Shown: positions 53,851 to 62,502 of the stretch, in pieces | Layout: every line of letters begins with the position of its first letter | Position numbering within the stretch: position 1 is the first letter of the stretch | Assembly (NCBI RefSeq): GCF_900100015.1 | Contig: NZ_FNDD01000002.1 | Location: 294,363-358,362, forward strand | DNA length: 64,000 bases | DNA from: Vibrio xiamenensis | Lineage (GTDB): Bacteria; Pseudomonadota; Gammaproteobacteria; Enterobacterales; Vibrionaceae | Reading direction: 5' to 3' | Notes under the pieces: model-generated | Told to the model about the DNA's origin: nothing | The model's database searches: none | The model's input: only the letters and a program-made list of their open reading frames with translations | Translations under genes and position numbers: made by a program

Positions 53851-55545
53851 TTGCAACAAGATACTTTTATTGCTGAAGACGACACTCAGATCGTGTTTCG
53901 CTACTGGCATGCAACTCAACCATTAAATCGAGTCATTATATTGTTGCACCGCGGACATGAGCACTCTGGACGGATGCAAGAACTCGCCGAGTTTTTTTGT
54001 CGTCAGGGTTATCATGTCTACGCTTGGGATGCGCGCGGTAATGGGTTGTCCGGCGGTGAGCGCGACGCAGCCAGCAGCTTTAATGTCTTCGCTCGAGATC
54101 TCGATCAATTTGTCAACTTAGTCAGCCAGCAATCCGGTGTTGCGATCCACAATATGTTTGTGGTTGCTAGTAGCATGGGCGCGGTTATCGCAGCCAGTTG
54201 GTTGCACGATCATGCGCCCAAAATTCGCGGAGTCATACTGGCAACAGCCGCTTTTGAAATTCAGCTGTATGTTCCCTTTGCGACCCCGCTTCTCAAATTG
54301 GCGCGCCGTTTTGGTTGGATGCCAAGGGTCAGCAGTTACGTCAAATCAAAAGTGCTCACCCATGATCGCATGCAACAAAAGCTATATAACCATGACCCAT
54401 TGATTTCCGGCGGTATTTCAACCGACTTACTGCTCGATACTCTGTACACTGGCCAAAGACTGATTGCCAACGCTGGCGCTATCGATACTCCGATGTTGGT
54501 GCTATGCGCGGGTAAGGATTGGGTAGTCAAGCGATCATCCCAACGTAAATTCTTTCAGCGCCTGACCTCAAACTGGAAAGAATGGCGCTACTATCCCGAC
54601 TGTTATCACGCACTGTTTCACGAAGACTCACGACAAATCGTGTTTCGAGACTGCCTCGATTTTATCGATCGTGTGTTTAGCGCCAAGCCTCAAAATACCG
54701 ATTATCAGCAAGCCCACCAACGCGGCTATAGTCGCGACACTTATGACGCGCTGCGATTGCCATCGCTCAATCCCGTTTTCCCGCTGACAAAATGGGCAAT
54801 GGCGACATTAGGCCAACACAGTGATGGGATTAAACTTGCTCATCAGTGCGGTTTTGATTCGGGGCGCAGCCTGGATTATGTGTACGAAAATCAGCCTCGC
54901 GGTCGCAATGCTCTGGGACGCATTATCGATAGCATTTATTTGAACAGCCCTGGCTGGGCGGGCATTCGACGCCGAAAGGACTTGATTGATCAGTTGTTAG
55001 AACAGCAATTGGAACGCATCAAAGACAACGGCAATATATTGGATATCGCCGCTGGCAACGGCCGCTATCTACTACCGCCTTTGACCCGTTATCCGAATGT
55101 TCAAGCCGAACTTCGCGACTATGACGCTAATAACGTCAAACTGATTCGTCAAAGTGGAGAAGCGTTACAACTCCAACATCTCGATGTCGTCCAAGCTGAC
55201 GCTTTTGCTCCTCAAAGTTATGCGGTTGAAAACAAGTTTGACGTGGCGATCATCTCGGGGTTATTTGAATTGTTTGGCGACAATCCAACCATTCAAGTCG
55301 CATTAGATGGCGTAGCGAAACAGCTAAAGCCCGGCGGTATCTTGATCTACACCAACCAAGCTTGGCATCCACAACAAGAATTCATCGCGCGAACCTTAAC
55401 CAATCATCAGGGTGAACCCTGGGTCATGCGCTGCCGCTCTCAAGCGGAAATGGATCAATTGGTCAGCCTAAGTGGATTGAAAAAAATCCAAACCCAAGTT
55501 GAAGACGCTGGCATCTTTTCAGTATCTGTGGCGGTCAAACCCTAA
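53851..55545 (+). CDS. ynbC: Alpha/beta hydrolase-methyltransferase fusion (YnbC-like)
   Basis: A 564-residue two-domain protein. Residues 1-275 are a lysophospholipase-type alpha/beta hydrolase with HRGHEHSGR (33-41), the nucleophile Ser108 in VASSMGA and a histidine in CYHALFHED. Residues 330-560 are a class I methyltransferase with motif I ILDIAAGNGRYL (396-407). The start is TTG 53851, with AGGA 8 bases upstream. The next in-frame ATG would cut into the hydrolase core. This architecture is the one of E. coli YnbC. It could deacylate and methylate a lipid or lipid head group. It begins 10 bases after ynbA and overlaps the next gene by TAATG. Confidence 0.85.
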   Translation: MQQDTFIAEDDTQIVFRYWHATQPLNRVIILLHRGHEHSGRMQELAEFFCRQGYHVYAWDARGNGLSGGERDAASSFNVFARDLDQFVNLVSQQSGVAIHNMFVVASSMGAVIAASWLHDHAPKIRGVILATAAFEIQLYVPFATPLLKLARRFGWMPRVSSYVKSKVLTHDRMQQKLYNHDPLISGGISTDLLLDTLYTGQRLIANAGAIDTPMLVLCAGKDWVVKRSSQRKFFQRLTSNWKEWRYYPDCYHALFHEDSRQIVFRDCLDFIDRVFSAKPQNTDYQQAHQRGYSRDTYDALRLPSLNPVFPLTKWAMATLGQHSDGIKLAHQCGFDSGRSLDYVYENQPRGRNALGRIIDSIYLNSPGWAGIRRRKDLIDQLLEQQLERIKDNGNILDIAAGNGRYLLPPLTRYPNVQAELRDYDANNVKLIRQSGEALQLQHLDVVQADAFAPQSYAVENKFDVAIISGLFELFGDNPTIQVALDGVAKQLKPGGILIYTNQAWHPQQEFIARTLTNHQGEPWVMRCRSQAEMDQLVSLSGLKKIQTQVEDAGIFSVSVAVKP

Positions 55546-56660
55546 TGGATAACGCGGCGAGCACCACTAAGCCGTTTCGCCATGCCATGGTATTTTCCGG
55601 CGGTGGATTTCGCTTTGGTTATTATCTTGGCATGCACGCCGCCGCCAGTGAATGCGGGCGTCAGCCCGATGCGATTTTTGCCGCTTGTGGCGGCGCGATT
55701 GCCGCGGGCATTGTTGCATGTTTTCAAGACGATGAAAGCCGTAAACAGGTGCTTGTCAGTCAAGAAATGTATCGCATGTATCGAAGAATTCAGGTGCAAA
55801 GTCAGGTGCGATTATGGCGAACATTAACAGCCGCCATAGGGCGTTTTTGCTCAACCTCCATCCCTCGCTCGGCGGCTAACCTTGCCCAGTTCGCGCTGTT
55901 TAATGTTGAAGATGAAAACGACACGCCGCTATTTCCGTTTCGAGGCGATTACGCCGGTGAGCCACACATTGCCATCATCGCAGCAAAGGTGTTAGCTTCA
56001 AGTCAAACCGGCAAGGCGCAAACTCATGCGCCATCCTTTGCTGAAGCAATATTATGCAGCCCCAAATTAGCCATGGCGCTTGGCAGCTTTCCCTATCAGC
56101 CGCCATCACCACGAATCAGCGAAACGCTACAGTTAGAGACATCAATTCCGCTGGCAACGGCAATTCGAATCTCGATTGGTGATATTGGCTATCTTGCGCC
56201 ATTTACCCACCACCACACATCGTATATTGGCGGAATGCTCAATTTGATTCCACACCAATACGCGCGCCATTGCGCCAAGCAAATTACGCTGGAATTAAAG
56301 CAGCCGTTTTCACCCTTCACTGCCGTGCCGGTGTTCAAGAAATATCTTGGTTTTGATCCTAATCGGCGCCTGCGAGAGTGGCATGATAGCGCTGTCGATA
56401 ACTGGTGTGATACCAGTGATAGTCACCGTGTGCTCAAAGATGATCAGATCAGGAAAAAACTTGCATGGCGGGCGAACCGTTTGATGGTTGAAGCGCCGCC
56501 AAGCTACGATGCATTTCAAAAAATGATGCTCGCGCAGTGGCAATATGGCTATCAGCGCGGTTTGGCGTGTTATCGCTCGCCTAAGAATATTCGAACGAGA
56601 ATGCGCAATGCCAATCGGCTCAATACATCCGCTCAATTTCGCCAATTGATGGAGCGCTAA
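55545..56660 (+). CDS. Patatin-like protein with altered catalytic dyad
   Basis: A 371-residue protein with patatin N-terminal features. The oxyanion loop SGGGFRFGYYLG is at residues 18-29 and the nucleophile elbow is AACGGAIAAG at 46-55. In the elbow, Cys48 stands where patatins have the GxSxG serine. The later DG(G/A) motif reads YIGGMLNLIP (227-236), with Ile228 in place of the aspartate. It may be a non-catalytic lipid-binding relative or use a different chemistry. Both ends overlap neighbours by TAATG, so it is made together with YnbC-like and SDR proteins. Confidence 0.75.
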   Translation: MDNAASTTKPFRHAMVFSGGGFRFGYYLGMHAAASECGRQPDAIFAACGGAIAAGIVACFQDDESRKQVLVSQEMYRMYRRIQVQSQVRLWRTLTAAIGRFCSTSIPRSAANLAQFALFNVEDENDTPLFPFRGDYAGEPHIAIIAAKVLASSQTGKAQTHAPSFAEAILCSPKLAMALGSFPYQPPSPRISETLQLETSIPLATAIRISIGDIGYLAPFTHHHTSYIGGMLNLIPHQYARHCAKQITLELKQPFSPFTAVPVFKKYLGFDPNRRLREWHDSAVDNWCDTSDSHRVLKDDQIRKKLAWRANRLMVEAPPSYDAFQKMMLAQWQYGYQRGLACYRSPKNIRTRMRNANRLNTSAQFRQLMER

Positions 56661-57424
56661 TGGACAATCCAAATACGCTCAAAACAAAGCGAGTATTGAT
56701 TATTGGTGGTACACGAGGATTGGGCCTAGCGCTTGCCCAACACTATTTAGCGATTGGCTGCCAGGTCACCATTTTGGGCCGAGATGTCAGTCAAATTCCC
56801 ACCTCGATACACATCGATTACCCACATGTGACCTGCGCGAGCGTGGATGTCGGTGACCAAATGGCTTTGGCGGAATTTTTCTCATCCTTAGAAGAGGTCC
56901 CCGAACTCTGCATTTATAACGCCGGCTACTATTTTAATCAGCGTAAACAGCGGTTAACCCTAGCGGAAACCAAGCAGATGTTGGCGGTCAACAAATTCGG
57001 CTTTGACGATTGCTTTCGCATTGTAAGCCAGAAAATGCTCGTTGCTGGTCGTGGACACTTAGTCGCCATTGCATCGGTTGCTGGCACCATACGCTCTAAA
57101 CGCCCTTCGCTATATGCGATGCTCAAAGCGCAAATGATTCACTCCGCACTGGATTACCGCGCCACCTTGCAGCCCTTTGGGATCAACGTGACAGTGATTG
57201 CTCCTGGGTATATTGACACGCCAAGGTTAAGAGAATTAAACGGCGGCGATGCCACCCATAAACCGTTTTTAGTGTCACAGGCAACCGCGGTGGCGGAAAT
57301 CACTCAGGCAATCGAAACGCAGCGAGCGCTACATATATTCCCTAAGCCAATGAAATATATAAGCTACTTACTCAATTTGTTGCCTGTAGGTATCACCGAA
57401 CAGATTGTTTCAAAACGCAAATAG
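56660..57424 (+). CDS. Short-chain dehydrogenase/reductase
   Basis: A 254-residue SDR. The cofactor motif is VLIIGGTRGLGLALA near residue 10, with NAG in CIYNAGYYF near 93. The catalytic serine lies in AIASVAG near 138, and the YxxxK pair in SLYAMLKAQ near 152. It would reduce or oxidise a carbonyl, plausibly a lipid intermediate given the operon. It is the last gene of the plus-strand unit. Its 3' end overlaps the convergent CdsA-like gene by 15 bases. E. coli ynbABCD lacks this gene as far as I recall. Confidence 0.85.
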   Translation: MDNPNTLKTKRVLIIGGTRGLGLALAQHYLAIGCQVTILGRDVSQIPTSIHIDYPHVTCASVDVGDQMALAEFFSSLEEVPELCIYNAGYYFNQRKQRLTLAETKQMLAVNKFGFDDCFRIVSQKMLVAGRGHLVAIASVAGTIRSKRPSLYAMLKAQMIHSALDYRATLQPFGINVTVIAPGYIDTPRLRELNGGDATHKPFLVSQATAVAEITQAIETQRALHIFPKPMKYISYLLNLLPVGITEQIVSKRK

Positions 57425-58294
57425 CGCTGGCTCCATCAACTGGTAACTAAACATCCACAACACAGGCGCACTGATAAGCAAGCTATCGATGCGATCAAGC
57501 AAACCGCCGTGTCCGGGGATCAGCGCTCCCATGTCTTTCACCCCAACTCGCCGCTTGTATAGCGAGACCAGCAGATCGCCGCAAATCCCGGTGATCGCCA
57601 GCAACATACTGACGCTCAACGCAACCATCGGTTCAAGATCAAGCAGATAACCACCGACAAAAACGCCCAGCAAACTGCTGGTTAACACCCCACCCAGTGC
57701 GCCTTCACGCGTTTTGTTGGGGCTCACGTTTTGCAGCAGCTTAGATTTTCCGCACGATTTGCCCCAAAAATACTGACTGACATCATTAATCTGAGTGACG
57801 AAAAACAGATAAAGCACCCAACTGATGCCATCTCCTTGCGCATCAAAAGCCAATAACTGCGACATTGCGACTATCGAAGCAAATAAACACAGCAATAACG
57901 TCATTGATAATTTTTTATTGCCGTGGCGCAGCGATGTTGTGACCGCCAAAGTGAATAAGAGCGAAGATAGAACCAGCAATGACACCAGCGGACTCACTGA
58001 CCACAATGCTGCAGATGCGGGCAATAACACCACCCCAATTGCCGCATTCCACTTCGATAATGGATGGTGCTGGCTTAATATTTCCAAAGCGCCATAGGCA
58101 CCAAGCAGCCATATCAATAGCTGAAAGTAGCGCTGTCCGGCAAATGTGACTAACGCCAGCACGCCGAGCATCCACCACCAAGAGCGAACCCTTAGATAAA
58201 AATTACCCTGCTTATTTATCGGGCTTACCAGCAGGCCGCCCATGACCGCGGATAACACCAGTAAACAGCCATTGATAAAGACTTGATCAACCAT
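57410..58294 (-). CDS. ynbB: CDP-diacylglycerol synthase-like protein (YnbB/CdsA-type)
   Basis: A 294-residue membrane protein with about eight hydrophobic segments and the full CdsA signature near the C-terminus (SLYKRRVGVKDMG, then IPGHGGLLDRIDS). CdsA joins CTP and phosphatidic acid to give CDP-diacylglycerol, the donor for CDP-alcohol phosphotransferases such as the YnbA-like protein. This is a second, accessory type of CdsA. ATG 58294 overlaps the end of the phosphatase gene by 8 bases. A GTG one codon earlier is an equal choice. It is the second gene of the minus-strand unit. Confidence 0.88.
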   Translation of the reverse strand: MVDQVFINGCLLVLSAVMGGLLVSPINKQGNFYLRVRSWWWMLGVLALVTFAGQRYFQLLIWLLGAYGALEILSQHHPLSKWNAAIGVVLLPASAALWSVSPLVSLLVLSSLLFTLAVTTSLRHGNKKLSMTLLLCLFASIVAMSQLLAFDAQGDGISWVLYLFFVTQINDVSQYFWGKSCGKSKLLQNVSPNKTREGALGGVLTSSLLGVFVGGYLLDLEPMVALSVSMLLAITGICGDLLVSLYKRRVGVKDMGALIPGHGGLLDRIDSLLISAPVLWMFSYQLMEPALFAF

Positions 58295-59633
58295 CACAAC
58301 GGCCGCCTTGCATCGCGAGCAATGTGGGCTCAGCTAGGTAGTGCTCAGGAACATGAGTCGGCCATGCTTTAGCCTCAATACGCTGTGCCAACTCTTCGTC
58401 GTCGCGGCCTTGATATCGGGCATAACACAGTATCGCAGCCACGCTGCGGCTTATGCCCATTGTGCAATGCACATAAATGTCTTCCGTTGGATAGCGTTGT
58501 TGCCACAGCTCAAGTAGTCGGCAAATTTTTAGCATCTGCCGCGCATCAATCGGCGCTAAATCAAGCAAGGGTAAAGATTGATACTCTAGCCACAAGCTTG
58601 GCTGAGCGGCCAATTCAGCGCCTAAATCCAAGCAGCGCGTATTTTGAGGTAGTGCAGCGCGCTCTTTAGCCGAGAGATGGCGCCCTAGGTACAAATGCAC
58701 CCCGACTGAAATAAAAGCCGCTGAACGGCGCCACACTTTCCCGCGCCATAACAAATGGTAACCAATAAGATAAGGCCAAATAACCATTCGGCGAACATGC
58801 TTCAGCCCCCCATCTTGCGCTTTACCAAGTAGACGAGGCCGCCTGCTTAAATACGCTATCGACAATAATAAACAGCCAAGCGAACAATACACAAATAACA
58901 CGGACAGCGAAGGAAAAATCCCGGCCAATAATAAACACATCAACATATTTGCCACATAGAAAAATGCAATCGAATTAAATGTGTAACGGCGAGTTAGCCA
59001 AATAATCGCCGCTGAAAATATCAATGCGCTGATAATATCGATAATATGATGTTGCTGTGTGAACAGCGTCGACACAATTAACAGCCCACTCCAAACCCCT
59101 AACATTAACGTCACGAACCAGGTTTTAGGTCGCCATAATTTAAGTGGTAATGGTTTAGAACAAGTTGTCTGGGGTAATTGTGCTGTAAACAAAATGATTG
59201 CGTACATTACATGCAGCGAAGGCATCTGATTATATTGGTTATCCACGGTATGCAAAACATCATACCAGGGTGACCAGACACCAAAATTGGCATGATCCAC
59301 CGCGCCATAGCTAAGCGGAAAAAAGAAAAATATCAAGCCAGAACTATGGGTTGCCAGTGTTGTCTGCTGCAATAGGCGTTGTAATGAAGCCCTAGATTGA
59401 GAGCGTAAGAACGCCAAACCAAAAAGCAGTCCCGAACTCATATACGGCAATATCATCCAACCTATCGGGCGAATTTGCTGATCCCAAGTGCTGATCATCG
59501 ATGTATGAACATCGAGGCTTTCTGCATGATAATGATTGGCGTAATAAATAATTAAAAACAGTATCCATTGCCATCCAAGTTGAATACTGCGTTGCATGAT
59601 ACTGGTTGGTTGGGATGTTATTTTTTCAACCAT
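58287..59633 (-). CDS. ynbD: PAP2 membrane phosphatase/dual-specificity phosphatase fusion (YnbD-like)
   Basis: A 448-residue protein. The N-terminal 300 residues are membrane-embedded and carry PAP2-like motifs MPSLHVMYA (about 137-145) and QHHIIDII (about 194-201), the arrangement seen in lipid phosphatases and inositol phosphorylceramide synthases. The C-terminal 140 residues form a cysteine phosphatase with the P-loop VHCTMGISRS (Cys390). The combined enzyme could remove phosphate from a phospholipid-phosphate made by the YnbA-like protein. I chose ATG 59633; the TTG at 59645 has no ribosome site. Architecture matches E. coli YnbD. Confidence 0.85.
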   Translation of the reverse strand: MVEKITSQPTSIMQRSIQLGWQWILFLIIYYANHYHAESLDVHTSMISTWDQQIRPIGWMILPYMSSGLLFGLAFLRSQSRASLQRLLQQTTLATHSSGLIFFFFPLSYGAVDHANFGVWSPWYDVLHTVDNQYNQMPSLHVMYAIILFTAQLPQTTCSKPLPLKLWRPKTWFVTLMLGVWSGLLIVSTLFTQQHHIIDIISALIFSAAIIWLTRRYTFNSIAFFYVANMLMCLLLAGIFPSLSVLFVYCSLGCLLLSIAYLSRRPRLLGKAQDGGLKHVRRMVIWPYLIGYHLLWRGKVWRRSAAFISVGVHLYLGRHLSAKERAALPQNTRCLDLGAELAAQPSLWLEYQSLPLLDLAPIDARQMLKICRLLELWQQRYPTEDIYVHCTMGISRSVAAILCYARYQGRDDEELAQRIEAKAWPTHVPEHYLAEPTLLAMQGGRCDG

Positions 59634-59837
59634 GAAAAAGCTCAATGTCTAATAATCTAAAAATAGTAAATGAAGCAAATCGACCACTGCAATCAGTTTG
59701 CCTTATCGGTATATTTTTGTTTGAACAAGCTTCCTATTTATCATTCGCCGACAAAAGGGTTACCTCAGCTAATTTCTAACTGCCTCGAACTTTGCAGTTT
59801 CAATGAATAGAAAAAGATCAATACGATTGAGCAAATA

Positions 59838-59866
59838 AAAACGCCGTACAACAAGCTGCGGCGTTT
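59838..59866 (-). terminator. Terminator after the PKD-domain protease gene
   Basis: AAACGCCG and CGGCGTTT pair around a 13-base loop. On the minus strand the stem is followed by TTTTTATTTG, so it ends the gene that stops at 59892. Confidence 0.75.
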
Positions 59867-59891
59867 GGTGCACCAGAATCTTATCAAGGGG

Positions 59892-61499
59892 TTATAAATT
59901 GACTATCACACTTGGCGCGCAAACCTCCGTATTGAGATTACACAGTTGGTAGAGATAACTCGCGCCGCCCACGCCATTCACCTCATCGAGATGGGCGCCG
60001 CTGCCGTTGCTGTCACTATCAAAACTGCCGATAGACTGTTGATCACGGCTAATCGCGACTTGCGCCGCCGCGCAGCTCCAACTCAATTGCACTTTTTGCC
60101 GCCCTTTCACTTTGTAGCCCTCAGCGCTCAGCGCAAGGCAGCTGTCTCCGACATTAACGGTTTGCTCACTAACGTCCGTCGCTCCGCTATCATCGGTGAC
60201 CGTTAACCTAACCTGATAAGCGCCTGCGACTGAATAGTCGTGAATCGGCGTTTGAATATCCACCGTGCTGGCATCACCGCTGAGTGTGGCACCATCACCG
60301 AAGTCCCACAGCCAAGACACCACGTTGCCATCGGAATCACTGCTGGTATCGCTAAAGCTAACGGCTAGCCCTTCAACACTGTAGGAGAAGTCAGCCAGCG
60401 GCGGGTTGTTAATCAAGCCACTACCATCATCAATCACCACGTCAAAACGACTTAATACTGGGTCGATTGGGCTGGCAAAAGTTACACCACCACCGCCAGC
60501 AAACAGTAAGCCCACGGGATGATTTCCGGTTTGAGTGACGATCAGCGAACCTGAATCGCCGCCAGCACTGAAAGTCGTCGCATCGTTGTTATCGTTATCG
60601 GCAATCGAGAATTGGTTACTAAACAGCGCACTTTTACGACAAGTACAGAACAGCGCGTTACAACGCACGCTATAACACACTTCCACCGTGGTATTAATAG
60701 TTTGCACTGTACCGAGGGTGTGCGATGTCGTGCGGCCATATTTTTGCACCTGTTGACCCAGTGCGGCGGCGGCGGTCACACCACTAGGAATGCCGTAACC
60801 ATCTGATGGTGTGGCATTACTAAGTTCAAGCGCCGAGCTTTGCGCAATCGCAGCATCCATCGCATTATTGCCATTGAAGTTAATCGCCTCAAAATCGGAA
60901 AGCTGGCCAATCACATCACTGGATTCAACACCGCCATCGTAGCTACCGGGCTGAAGAATGTTGTCGCCAAGGCTAGCTGCATTGCTGTCGGCGTAAACAT
61001 GGTTATTGCTCAGTGCATACACATTCCCACCAGCGTCAATCACCCGAGCGCCAATCGTACCGGCAGTAATATTAGGATGCCCCGACGATATTCCAATTGG
61101 TGCTGGGCGAACCCGCGCCGTCGTATCAAACTGCGCCATAATTAACCCGGTCACTTGGCGCTCTACTTTGATGCCATCAAGCTGGTTTGGGATTCCTGAC
61201 AGCGCAGTGTCACGGACAAAAACGCGAATAATCACTTGGCCTGATGCGTCAATACCAACACCGCTACCGAGTACACCATCTATTTTCATTAGCCCCGGCG
61301 CGTGTTTTCTCTGTGCAGTTATCGCCTGTTGAATCAGAGGATGTAGCTTGGTTAAACCCATGCCCGTGGCAGAATTTTGCGCAGCATGCGCCACGCCAAT
61401 CAGGCTTAAGTGGATTTGCGCGTTGCCAAGCGCCAACACGCTTAACAACGCTAAAAATAAGCTGCGACGCACAAGGCGCGCTATCATTGCATGTTTCAT
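59892..61499 (-). CDS. Secreted trypsin-fold protease with PKD domain
   Basis: A 535-residue exported protein. The signal peptide ends at VAHA (near residue 39). A chymotrypsin-type triad can be assigned: His in ALSNNHVYA (H167), Asp in NNAMDAAIA (D215) and Ser in SAGGDSGSLIV (S316). Four cysteines cluster near residues 275-287 (CYSVRC, CTCR). A PKD domain follows (about 370-450, VVSWLWDFGDG), then a beta-rich C-terminal module. It probably acts outside the cell or at its surface on proteins. ATG 61499 has GGAGAG 5 bases upstream; a GTG at 61505 is less likely. Confidence 0.75.
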   Translation of the reverse strand: MKHAMIARLVRRSLFLALLSVLALGNAQIHLSLIGVAHAAQNSATGMGLTKLHPLIQQAITAQRKHAPGLMKIDGVLGSGVGIDASGQVIIRVFVRDTALSGIPNQLDGIKVERQVTGLIMAQFDTTARVRPAPIGISSGHPNITAGTIGARVIDAGGNVYALSNNHVYADSNAASLGDNILQPGSYDGGVESSDVIGQLSDFEAINFNGNNAMDAAIAQSSALELSNATPSDGYGIPSGVTAAAALGQQVQKYGRTTSHTLGTVQTINTTVEVCYSVRCNALFCTCRKSALFSNQFSIADNDNNDATTFSAGGDSGSLIVTQTGNHPVGLLFAGGGGVTFASPIDPVLSRFDVVIDDGSGLINNPPLADFSYSVEGLAVSFSDTSSDSDGNVVSWLWDFGDGATLSGDASTVDIQTPIHDYSVAGAYQVRLTVTDDSGATDVSEQTVNVGDSCLALSAEGYKVKGRQKVQLSWSCAAAQVAISRDQQSIGSFDSDSNGSGAHLDEVNGVGGASYLYQLCNLNTEVCAPSVIVNL

Positions 61500-61752
61500 C
61501 GTCACTCTCCGCTTAGCGGCCAGTGTGAGACTTTGTGACCACCGATTAGCAAAAGTTCATGACTAAAGTTTAGTTAATTAATTTATCAGTAAAGACGTAA
61601 TGCGCAGAAGCACTGTGCTATCACCGCTAAGAGGCGAAATGATAACGAAAAATAATCACAACTTTTTTGTCGCTAGCGAAGAAGAATCCATCCGCCTCTA
61701 AAACCCGTGCTTATACTTATAAACTATCGAGGTAGATAAACCGGAGAGTCCA

Positions 61753-62502
61753 GTGAAGCATATACGTTCTCAGATATTTACTGCGCTTTGCGCTGTGCTG
61801 TTTTCTACTTCAAGCTTTAGCGACACCTTGATTGGCGACTTTCGCCATCGACCGCCGGAAATGGTGGTTGACCTAGATAACTACCAATTGAGCGGGCCAC
61901 TTAAAGACGTCATTGAACAGGCGGCAGCTAAATTAGGGCATACCATTGAATGGCGTGTGGTGCCATTTATTCGCAGCTTGGACAATCTCAAAAACCACAA
62001 AACCGACATCGTGCCACGAGTCGTTCATACCATAGAGCGCACCGAATTTATTGAATATCTGGGCCCTATCGGGATAGAGCGTTATGACATTCACTTTGTG
62101 ACTCAACTAAACGGCCCCAAAATCGCCGACTATCAAGACTTACGTACCCTGCAGATTGGTATGAAACGCGGCACCGCTTATTTCGTGCGCTTTGACAACG
62201 ACACTGAGCTGCATAAAACCGCCGTGGCGGACGATTTTAACCTCGCTCGTATGCTCAGAGCTGGGCGTATCGATGCAGTGATTGTGTTGGATCTGCCAGC
62301 GCTCATCGCTGAATTGCAGGCAATCGAATTTAAACACTACCAACTCGCCGACTATGTGTATCCGAATCCTATCGGTAATTATTACGGCATGCCGCTTAAC
62401 CATCCTCAAGCGCCAGCGTTCAATCAAGCCCTTACTGAGATGCGTCAAGACGGCACGATCACCAACATTTACCGTAAATATGGCTTATCCTTGCTCGAAT
62501 AA
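61753..62502 (+). CDS. Periplasmic solute-binding protein, family 3-like, solitary
   Basis: A 249-residue protein with a signal peptide ending around SSFS (residues 20-23) and a small bilobal family 3 fold (LQIGMKRGTAYFVRFDND near 131, VIVLDLPALIAEL near 176). Start is GTG 61753, with GGAGAG 4 bases upstream and no better start. No permease or ATPase is adjacent, so it may be a sensor-type or orphan binding protein. Amino acids are the usual ligands of the family. The 3' end overlaps the convergent LysR gene by 18 bases. Confidence 0.72.
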   Translation: MKHIRSQIFTALCAVLFSTSSFSDTLIGDFRHRPPEMVVDLDNYQLSGPLKDVIEQAAAKLGHTIEWRVVPFIRSLDNLKNHKTDIVPRVVHTIERTEFIEYLGPIGIERYDIHFVTQLNGPKIADYQDLRTLQIGMKRGTAYFVRFDNDTELHKTAVADDFNLARMLRAGRIDAVIVLDLPALIAELQAIEFKHYQLADYVYPNPIGNYYGMPLNHPQAPAFNQALTEMRQDGTITNIYRKYGLSLLE

